Shown here: one piece after another, positions 58,000 through 64,000 of the stretch
How positions within the stretch are numbered: position 1 is the first letter of the stretch
How the letters are laid out: the number at the start of each line of letters is the position of its first letter
Assembly (NCBI GenBank): GCA_900764925.1
Contig: CAAFPW010000041.1
Span: 8,698 to 72,697 of the forward strand
Direction of reading: 5' to 3'
DNA: 64,000 nt
Source of the DNA: Fusobacteriaceae bacterium
Lineage (GTDB): Bacteria > Fusobacteriota > Fusobacteriia > Fusobacteriales > Fusobacteriaceae
Translations under genes and position numbers: made by a program
Notes under the pieces: model-generated
What the model was told of the DNA's origin: nothing
The model's database searches: none
Seen by the model: only the letters and a program-made list of their open reading frames with translations

Positions 58000-58398
58000 A
58001 TGATAAGAAAAGGAAAATACTTTAAAATTGGTGATTTAGTTATATATCTATTTTTTATACTATTTTTTACACTTTTGGGATCCCAGATTCTCAAGCTTGG
58101 TGAGGAAAAACCTTCAAAGGTTGAAATCTATGTAGATGGTAATCTCAAATATATCTACCCTCTTCAAAAAGAGGAAAGGGATGTGTTTGTAGATACAGTT
58201 CTAGGTGGAGTAAATGTAAAGTTTAAAGATAATATGGTAAGAGTAACTACCTCTAATTCCCCTAAAAAAATAAATGTAAAAAGAGGTTGGATAAGTTCTC
58301 CTGGTGAGGTTATAATTGGTATTCCAGATAGACTTCTTATCAAAATAGTAGGGGAGAATAAAAATGATGAAAATGAACTAGATTATATTATTAGATAG
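58000..58398 (+). CDS. NusG domain II (NusG_II) membrane-anchored protein
   Basis: It has 132 residues with one N-terminal transmembrane helix (about 13-31: LVIYLFFILFFTLLGSQIL), then a small beta domain: VEIYVDGNLKYIYPL, TVLGGVNVKFKDNMVRVTTSNSPKKINVKRGWISSPGEVIIGIPDRLLIKI. That pattern, with CP/SP..C-G near the turn, is the NusG_II fold found beside Rnf, ApbE or heptaprenyl synthesis genes elsewhere. The cysteines seen in some members are Ser here. It lies 3 bases after psd. Function is not established. Confidence 0.7.
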   Translation: MIRKGKYFKIGDLVIYLFFILFFTLLGSQILKLGEEKPSKVEIYVDGNLKYIYPLQKEERDVFVDTVLGGVNVKFKDNMVRVTTSNSPKKINVKRGWISSPGEVIIGIPDRLLIKIVGENKNDENELDYIIR

Positions 58399-58407
58399 AG
58401 GTGAAAA

Positions 58408-59496
58408 ATGAATAAAGAGAGAGGGATAAAGTTCCTAGGTATCGGAATAATCTTAGTGATTATCCAGAGTTTTTTACAACAATATGATACCTTTAGGGAG
58501 ATATATAGTAAATATGTGGGATATCTTGTCCCTGTAATCTATGCTTTTTTTATAACTATTTTCTTAGAACCAATTGTCTCCTTTGTAGAAAAAAAATTTA
58601 AAATGAGAAGGCTCTTCGCTGTAATCTCTACAATTATCTTTGTTGGAATGGTAGTTTTAATAGGAATTGCTGTAATTGTTCCTCAGGTTGGAAAAAGTTT
58701 ACAGGAGTTATATAACAAGCTTCCTTTTATGCAGGAACAGATAGAGAAATATGCAAATCTGAGTATCAATTATCTAAAGGAGAAAGAGATTTTAGTGATG
58801 GGGGATATCGAAATACGTGAGAGTATCAGTAATTTCATCCACGACAATATGAAATATATCCAAGATTTTGGAATCTCTGCTCTTTGGAATATAGTATGGT
58901 GGGGAATAGCTCTCACAAAGTTTTTTATTGGATTTTTCTTGGCGTTTTTTATCTTAGTAGATAAGGAATACTTTATCAACTTTCTCAGAAATATTTTCCA
59001 AATACTTTTTGGAAAGAGAAAAAGTCAAACCATTATGAGTTTTTTAGAGGATTCAAGAAAAGTTCTAATGAACTATATCTGGGGAAGAATAATTGTTTCA
59101 ACTGCTGTGGGGATAATAACTTTTTTAGTTATGTTGCTCAGTGGTACTCCATATGCCCTACTCAGCGGAATAATGATAGGTATGGGAAATATGATACCCT
59201 ATGTAGGTTCTATAATTGCTGGAACAATTGCTATATTTTTAGTTGCACTAGCTGATCCTTTTAAGCTTATCTTCCTTGCTATTGCTATCACAGTTGCTCA
59301 AACAGTTGATGGTTGGGTAATCGGTCCTAAAATAGTAAGTGAAACTGTGGGTATGGGAACATTTTGGGTAGTTGTTTCTGTCCTTATAGGTGGTAGTCTT
59401 TTTGGACCAGTTGGAATGTTTTTTGGGGTTCCTGTATTTGGAATGATAAAACTTATATATACAAAACTTTTAAAGAAAAGAGGAGAAATAGAATAG
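58408..59496 (+). CDS. AI-2E (YhhT/PerM) family transporter
   Basis: It is a 362-residue polytopic inner-membrane protein with about seven to eight hydrophobic helices. Family hallmarks are YLVPVIYAFFITIFLEPIVSFVEKKFKMRRLFAVISTI near the N terminus and the C-terminal LLSGTPYALLSGIMIGMGNMIPYVGSIIAG, followed by DGWVIGPKIVSETVGMGTFWVVVSVLIGGSLFGPVGMFFGVP. Members include TqsA and Na/H antiporters; the substrate cannot be deduced. SD AGAGGTGAAAA precedes the ATG. It abuts the rRNA methylase gene. Confidence 0.9.
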   Translation: MNKERGIKFLGIGIILVIIQSFLQQYDTFREIYSKYVGYLVPVIYAFFITIFLEPIVSFVEKKFKMRRLFAVISTIIFVGMVVLIGIAVIVPQVGKSLQELYNKLPFMQEQIEKYANLSINYLKEKEILVMGDIEIRESISNFIHDNMKYIQDFGISALWNIVWWGIALTKFFIGFFLAFFILVDKEYFINFLRNIFQILFGKRKSQTIMSFLEDSRKVLMNYIWGRIIVSTAVGIITFLVMLLSGTPYALLSGIMIGMGNMIPYVGSIIAGTIAIFLVALADPFKLIFLAIAITVAQTVDGWVIGPKIVSETVGMGTFWVVVSVLIGGSLFGPVGMFFGVPVFGMIKLIYTKLLKKRGEIE

Positions 59497-60651
59497 ATGT
59501 TAGATAAAATAACTTTAATAGCTTCTACTACTATGGGAGTGGAAAGCATAGTTAGAGATGAGTGTGTAGCTCTAGGATTTGAAAATGTAAAAGCTTTTAA
59601 TGGAAGGGTAGAATTTGATGGTACTCTAAGAGATATTGCCAAAGCCAATATCCACCTCAGATGTGCTGACAGAGTATTTATAAAGATGGGAGAGTTTAAA
59701 GCTCTTACCTTTGATGAGCTATTCAACAAAATAAAAAGACTTCCTTGGGAGGAGATCATATCTGAAAATGGAGAGTTCCCTGTAAGTTGGGTAAGCTCTG
59801 TAAAATCTAAACTTTTTTCAAAATCTGATATACAAAAGATAAGTAAGAAAGCTATCGTTGAAAAGCTTAAAGAGAAGTATGGAAAGAGTTATTTCTATGA
59901 AGATGGAGCTAAATATGCTATAAAGATTCAAGCTCATAATGATATTTTCTTAGTTATGATAGATACAAGTGGAGAACCACTACACAAGAGAGGGTACAGA
60001 GCTATAAAAAATGAAGCTCCTATTAAAGAGACTATGGCTGCTGCTCTAGTTTTACTTTCTAGATGGAAGGGTGGAGAATTACCTCTTGTAGATCCTATGT
60101 GTGGTACAGGAACTCTTCTTATTGAAGCAGCTATGATAGCTAGAAATATAGCTCCAGGAGCAAATAGAAACTTCGCTTCTGAAGAGTGGGATATAATTCC
60201 TGAAAATGATTGGGTAGATATTAGAGATGAGGCATTTTCATTAGAGGATTATGAAAAAGAGGTTAAGATATTTGGTTCAGATATAGATCCAGATACCATA
60301 GAGATAGCTAGAAAGAATATTATAAAAGCTGGGGTAGAAGATGATATCACATTAGAATGTAAAAACTTCTTAGACTTAGAACAAGATGAGGAGTATGGAG
60401 CTCTTATAACTAACCCACCTTATGGAGATAGATTGCTAGATGAAGAGGCAGTAGAGAGATTGTATGGACTATTGGGAGATGTTTGTAGAATGAGAATACC
60501 TAAGTGGTCTTACTACATCATCACATCTCATAAGGGATTTGAAAAAGCTTTTGGTAAAAAATCTACTAAGAATAGAAAACTATACAATGGTGGTATTGAG
60601 TGCCACTACTATCAATATTTTGGAGAGAGAAATGGAAAGAAAAGAGTGTAA
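59497..60651 (+). CDS. THUMP-domain 23S rRNA N2-guanine methyltransferase (RlmL/YpsC type)
   Basis: The N-terminal THUMP RNA-binding region (about 1-160) has VESIVRDECVALGFENVKAFNGRVEFDG. The SAM domain follows with HKRGYR, DPMCGTGTLLIEAAMIARNIAPG (motif I), GSDIDPDTIEIARKN and the catalytic NPPYGDRL. Length 384 fits YpsC and the N-terminal half of RlmL. The ATG lies directly after the upstream stop and uses AGGAG in that gene's end. The 3' end overlaps the next gene by 20 bases. Confidence 0.9.
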   Translation: MLDKITLIASTTMGVESIVRDECVALGFENVKAFNGRVEFDGTLRDIAKANIHLRCADRVFIKMGEFKALTFDELFNKIKRLPWEEIISENGEFPVSWVSSVKSKLFSKSDIQKISKKAIVEKLKEKYGKSYFYEDGAKYAIKIQAHNDIFLVMIDTSGEPLHKRGYRAIKNEAPIKETMAAALVLLSRWKGGELPLVDPMCGTGTLLIEAAMIARNIAPGANRNFASEEWDIIPENDWVDIRDEAFSLEDYEKEVKIFGSDIDPDTIEIARKNIIKAGVEDDITLECKNFLDLEQDEEYGALITNPPYGDRLLDEEAVERLYGLLGDVCRMRIPKWSYYIITSHKGFEKAFGKKSTKNRKLYNGGIECHYYQYFGERNGKKRV

Positions 60652-61291
60652 TGATATTTTAAAATTTTCAACTGAGGTTATACTTCAAGTTTTTAGAAAG
60701 ATAAATAAAAGAATTGATGACCTTAAAAAAAATGAGGAGATCTCTGCTATTGAGATTCTACAAAATGAGGTTATCCCTAAATATGAAAAGCTTCTTAAGG
60801 GATTAAAATTTGAAGTGCAAGAAGATGAGATAGATACTGAAAAATTTGAAAATATAAGAAAATATATCTATGATATCATGAAAGAAAATAACCTTGATGA
60901 AGAGTTTATCAGATCTCAAATGGAGATTAGAGATCAATTAAAAGATAATTCAGGAGCTGAAGTTGTAAAAAAACTCTTTGAATATGAGAAAAAACAGATG
61001 GAGAATACTAAGTACAATCTTCTTGATAAGGTAAATAAAGTTCTAGATAGAGAGGAAAAACTTGCTATGGATTTGAAAAATGCCATTCAAGAGGAGGAGC
61101 AGATTGAATGTATCTATAAGCTTCAACCAGTTAGAGAGGAGTATAGAGCACTGGAAGAGAAGATTTTGAGAGTTCAAAAAAATATAGATGATCTCAATAA
61201 AAAGTTGGATTCTCAATGGACTTATGAGATCTATGGTACAATCTCTAAAGATGAAATGTTAAATACTTATAATCAAACTATGAAAAAATAA
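60632..61291 (+). CDS. Coiled-coil protein of unknown function
   Basis: It has 219 residues from the ATG at 60632 (SD GGAGAGAGA). It is nearly all charged helix: FRKINKRIDDLKKNEEISAIEIL, KYEKLLKGLKFEVQEDEIDTEKFENIRKYIY, FEYEKKQMENTKYNLLDKVNKVLDREEKLAM and a C-terminal coil KILRVQKNIDDLNKKLDSQW. It has no signal peptide, membrane segment or known motif. It overlaps the rRNA methylase by 20 bases and precedes a cyclophilin by 27 bases. I do not recognise the family; a cytoplasmic scaffold is possible. Confidence 0.7.
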   Translation: MERKECNDILKFSTEVILQVFRKINKRIDDLKKNEEISAIEILQNEVIPKYEKLLKGLKFEVQEDEIDTEKFENIRKYIYDIMKENNLDEEFIRSQMEIRDQLKDNSGAEVVKKLFEYEKKQMENTKYNLLDKVNKVLDREEKLAMDLKNAIQEEEQIECIYKLQPVREEYRALEEKILRVQKNIDDLNKKLDSQWTYEIYGTISKDEMLNTYNQTMKK

Positions 61292-61318
61292 AAAAATATG
61301 TTAGAATATGGAGGAACT

Positions 61319-61960
61319 ATGAGATACTTAAAAATAGTTATCCTACTGCTGATAATAGTTGGGGGATATTACTATCAAGCTCATAAAAGGGCTGGTAAGC
61401 CATTAGATATTAAGGAGGGAAAACAGGTGGAAAATATAGTATTAAACGCTAAAATAAAAACTTCTAAAGGAGATATCAACTTAAAACTATTTCCAGAAGT
61501 TGCACCTATGACAGTTACAAACTTTGTACATTTAGCAAATAGAGGATATTACAATGGATTAAAATTCCACAGAGTAATTGCTGACTTTATGATTCAAGGA
61601 GGAGACCCAACAGGTACAGGTGCTGGTGGTCCTGGATACCAATTTGGAGATGAATTCAAAGAGGGAGTAGTATTTGATAGAAAAGGATTATTAGCTATGG
61701 CTAATGCTGGACCTAACACAAATGGTTCTCAATTCTTTATCACTCATGTTCCTACTGAGTGGTTAAACTACAAACATACAATCTTTGGAGAGGTAGTATC
61801 TGAAGAGGATCAAAAAGTAGTTGATAGTGTAGCTCAAGGAGATATCATGGAAGCTATTGAAATTTCTGGAGATGTAGAGGCATTTTTAGAAGCTCAAGCT
61901 GAACTTGTTAAAAATATAGATGATATCCTAGCTCAAACTATGCCAGAATTAGGAAAATAA
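61319..61960 (+). CDS. Membrane-anchored cyclophilin-type peptidyl-prolyl isomerase
   Basis: It has 213 residues. One N-terminal hydrophobic anchor (about 3-20) places the catalytic domain in the periplasm. The cyclophilin core (about 42-175) has FPEVAPMTVTNFVHLANRGYYNGLKFHRVIADFMIQGGDPTGTG, GLLAMANAGPNTNGSQFFIT and the C-terminal Trp/His region WLNYKHTIFGEV. The catalytic Arg is in FHRV. I chose the ATG at 61319 because GGAGGAACT precedes it; an earlier in-frame ATG at 61298 has no site. It probably aids folding of envelope proteins and is followed by a terminator. Confidence 0.9.
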   Translation: MRYLKIVILLLIIVGGYYYQAHKRAGKPLDIKEGKQVENIVLNAKIKTSKGDINLKLFPEVAPMTVTNFVHLANRGYYNGLKFHRVIADFMIQGGDPTGTGAGGPGYQFGDEFKEGVVFDRKGLLAMANAGPNTNGSQFFITHVPTEWLNYKHTIFGEVVSEEDQKVVDSVAQGDIMEAIEISGDVEAFLEAQAELVKNIDDILAQTMPELGK

Positions 61961-61983
61961 TTTTTCTTATATAGATATTGAAA

Positions 61984-62021
61984 GGGCTGTTGCAATTTAA
62001 GAATTTGCAACAGCCTTTTTA
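61984..62021 (+). terminator. Intrinsic terminator after the cyclophilin gene
   Basis: GGCTGTTGCAA (61985-61995) pairs with TTGCAACAGCC (62005-62015), followed by TTTTTATTTT. Confidence 0.9.
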
Positions 62022-62056
62022 TTTTCTCTATATTCCAATTGAACTAAAAAAATATG

Positions 62057-62085
62057 TTGAGTTTTTTTGTAATATCTCTTATAAT
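62057..62085 (+). promoter_or_regulatory. Promoter of lepA
   Basis: TTGAGT (62057-62062), 17 bases, TATAAT (62080-62085), about 35 bases before the ATG, which has SD TTAGGAGG. Confidence 0.8.
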
Positions 62086-62121
62086 ATTATGTGAATAAAT
62101 AGATTTGATTAGGAGGTAATA

Positions 62122-63924
62122 ATGTTACAAAAACATAAAAGAAACTTCTCTATCATTGCACATATAGACCATGGAAAATCTACAATAGCAGATAGACTTT
62201 TGGAATATACTGGTGCTGTTTCTAAAAGAGATATGAAGGAGCAACTTCTTGACTCTATGGATTTAGAAAGAGAGAAGGGAATTACTATAAAGGCTCAAGC
62301 TGTAACTTTATACTACAAGGCTAAAGATGGAATAGAGTATGAACTTAACTTAATTGATACTCCAGGACACGTTGACTTCATATATGAGGTATCAAGATCA
62401 CTTTCAGCTTGTGAAGGGGCTCTACTTGTAGTAGACGCTGCACAAGGAGTGGAGGCTCAAACACTTGCTAACGTATATCTAGCAATTGAAAATAACTTGG
62501 AAATTGTTCCTGTTATAAATAAAATAGATTTACCAGCTGCTGATCCTGATAAGGTAAAGGTAGAGATAGAGGATGTAATTGGACTTCCAGCTGATGACGC
62601 TGTACTATGTTCTGGTAAAACAGGAATAGGTATCGAAGAGCTTTTAGAAGCTATCGTTCAAAGAATCCCTGCACCAAACTATGATGAAACTGCCCCTTTA
62701 AAAGCTTTAATCTTCGACTCTAAATTCGATGATTATAGAGGAGTTATAACTTATGTAAAAGTTCTTGATGGTTCTATTAAAAAAGGTGACAAAATTAGAA
62801 TCTGGTCTACTGAGAAAGATTTTGATGTCCTAGAGGTTGGAGTTTTCTCTCCTACAATGAAACCTCAAGATGAGCTTTCTTCTGGATCAGTTGGATATAT
62901 TATCACAGGAGTTAAAACAATACACGATACAAGAGTAGGAGATACTGTTACTCACACAAACAATCCATGTATCTTCCCACTAGCAGGATTTAAACCAGCT
63001 CAATCAATGGTATTTGCTGGAGTATATCCACTATTTACAGATGACTATGAAGACTTGAGAGAAGCTCTTGAAAAACTACAATTGAATGATGCCTCTTTAA
63101 CATTTGTACCTGAGACATCAATAGCTCTAGGATTTGGATTTAGATGTGGTTTCTTAGGACTACTACACATGGAGATCATAGTAGAAAGACTTAGAAGAGA
63201 GTACAATATCGACCTTATCTCTACAACTCCATCAGTTGAATATAGAGTAAATATGGATAAGGGAGAGGTATTAGTAATAGATAACCCTTGTGAATTCCCA
63301 GATGGTGGAAGAGGTAGACTATCTGTTGAGGAACCATTTATCAGAGGTAAAGTAATAGTTCCTAAGGATTATGTAGGAAATGTAATGGAACTTTGCCAAG
63401 AGAAGAGAGGAATCTTTATAGGTATGGATTTCATTGATGAAAATAGATCAATGCTTACTTACGAATTACCTCTAGCTGAGATTGTAATTGATTTCTACGA
63501 TAAATTAAAATCTAGAACAAAAGGATACGCTTCTTTTGAGTATGAGTTAGTAGGTTATAAAGAATCTGATCTTGTTAAAGTAGATATTCTTGTTTCAGGA
63601 AAACCTGTGGACGCTTTCTCATTTATTGCTCACAAAGATGGTGCTTATAGTAGAGGAAGAGCTATCTGTGAAAAACTGAAAGAGGTTATCCCTAGACAAC
63701 AATTTGAAATCCCTATTCAAGCTGCTCTAGGAGCTAAAGTTATAGCTAGAGAGACTATCAAAGCATATAGAAAGAACGTTATCGCTAAATGTTATGGTGG
63801 AGATATCACTAGAAAGAAAAAGCTACTTGAAAAGCAAAAAGAGGGTAAAAAGAGAATGAAGAGCATAGGAAATGTTGAAATTCCTCAAGAGGCTTTCGTT
63901 TCTGTATTAAAATTAAATGACTAA
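62122..63924 (+). CDS. lepA: Elongation factor 4 (LepA)
   Basis: This translational GTPase acts in initiation and back-translocation. The 600 residues carry G1 HIDHGKST, the G2 region REKGITIKAQAVTL, G3 DTPGHVDF and G4 NKIDLPAADP. The LepA-specific C terminus has RKNVIAKCYGGDITRKKKLLEKQKEGKKRMKSIGNVEIPQEAF. The length is standard. It has its own promoter, and nothing downstream can be assigned before the window ends. Confidence 0.98.
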   Translation: MLQKHKRNFSIIAHIDHGKSTIADRLLEYTGAVSKRDMKEQLLDSMDLEREKGITIKAQAVTLYYKAKDGIEYELNLIDTPGHVDFIYEVSRSLSACEGALLVVDAAQGVEAQTLANVYLAIENNLEIVPVINKIDLPAADPDKVKVEIEDVIGLPADDAVLCSGKTGIGIEELLEAIVQRIPAPNYDETAPLKALIFDSKFDDYRGVITYVKVLDGSIKKGDKIRIWSTEKDFDVLEVGVFSPTMKPQDELSSGSVGYIITGVKTIHDTRVGDTVTHTNNPCIFPLAGFKPAQSMVFAGVYPLFTDDYEDLREALEKLQLNDASLTFVPETSIALGFGFRCGFLGLLHMEIIVERLRREYNIDLISTTPSVEYRVNMDKGEVLVIDNPCEFPDGGRGRLSVEEPFIRGKVIVPKDYVGNVMELCQEKRGIFIGMDFIDENRSMLTYELPLAEIVIDFYDKLKSRTKGYASFEYELVGYKESDLVKVDILVSGKPVDAFSFIAHKDGAYSRGRAICEKLKEVIPRQQFEIPIQAALGAKVIARETIKAYRKNVIAKCYGGDITRKKKLLEKQKEGKKRMKSIGNVEIPQEAFVSVLKLND

Positions 63925-64000
63925 TTATGATTAGAAACTCAAGAATAACTTTCGTTCAAAGAATAAAGAGCAAGTATGGCTTAGTTCGTTAAAAACACAA
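63925..64000. other. End-of-window non-coding stretch with a repeat of the carB terminator arm
   Basis: These 76 bases hold no gene that I can support. Positions 63935-63953 repeat 48521-48539 exactly over 19 bases, but the complementary arm of a hairpin is not present here. Confidence 0.35.

Overview
The window reads as AT-rich chromosomal DNA from a Fusobacterium-like anaerobe, perhaps the F. mortiferum/varium/ulcerans group. Grounds: very low GC, strong A/T-ending codon bias, dense operons with GGAGG-type ribosome binding sites, an outer membrane (TonB receptor, usher-like protein) and typical fusobacterial housekeeping genes. This assignment is inferred from memory, not from a search. No tRNA, rRNA or CRISPR array was seen.

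Layout. 1-6 kb: ksgA (cut by the window edge) and hpt, then a divergent operon of a PASTA protein, rsgA (apparent ATT start), rpe, a MarR-FeoA fusion and rqcH. 6-10.3 kb: a Vitreoscilla-type globin and a TonB receptor diverging from a shared palindrome, then a secreted B3-like metallo-beta-lactamase-fold hydrolase with a MarR regulator. 10.4-22 kb, minus strand: a divergent chaperone-usher-like pilus cluster with three pilin-like proteins, two PapD-like chaperones, an usher-like protein split by a possible -1 frameshift, a MORN-repeat protein and solute-binding proteins. It holds two c-di-GMP-I (GEMM) riboswitches. One has its own promoter and precedes the likely major pilin. The other overlaps an intrinsic terminator at the head of the operon in a way that predicts an ON switch. 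An SBP-HD-GYP sensor lies downstream of the ON switch and a REC-HD-GYP protein upstream. 22-32 kb: two GGDEF diguanylate cyclase genes, one behind a G13 tract that leaves it out of frame with its best start; two ligase-ACP-PlsC fusion proteins flanking a candidate UGA-containing selenoprotein; a 48-residue protein; and an atypical OmpR-type regulator. 32-33.4 kb: two TtcA-like genes.

33.5-47.4 kb, plus strand: a defence-type island with a PLD-SNF2 helicase, AAA ATPase plus TOPRIM pair, large N6-adenine methylase, Ser/Thr kinase, GHKL ATPase, an unknown protein and a DUF6339-like protein. It ends in a small structured RNA with its own promoter, resembling the abiF motif, next to a truncated AAA-ATPase pseudogene. 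48.5-53.2 kb: carB and carA preceded by a consensus promoter, a 41-codon U-rich leader peptide and a terminator overlapping its stop codon, an arrangement like E. coli pyrBI attenuation. 53.3-64 kb: a GrdX-like protein, a degenerate EAL-like protein, dtd, pncB, mgsA, psd, a NusG-II protein, an AI-2E transporter, a THUMP rRNA methylase, a coiled-coil protein, an anchored cyclophilin and lepA.

How the parts fit: the 10-26 kb region looks like one c-di-GMP circuit. A phase-variable cyclase and a second cyclase make the signal, two HD-GYP proteins degrade it, and two riboswitches read it to control an undescribed surface fibre.
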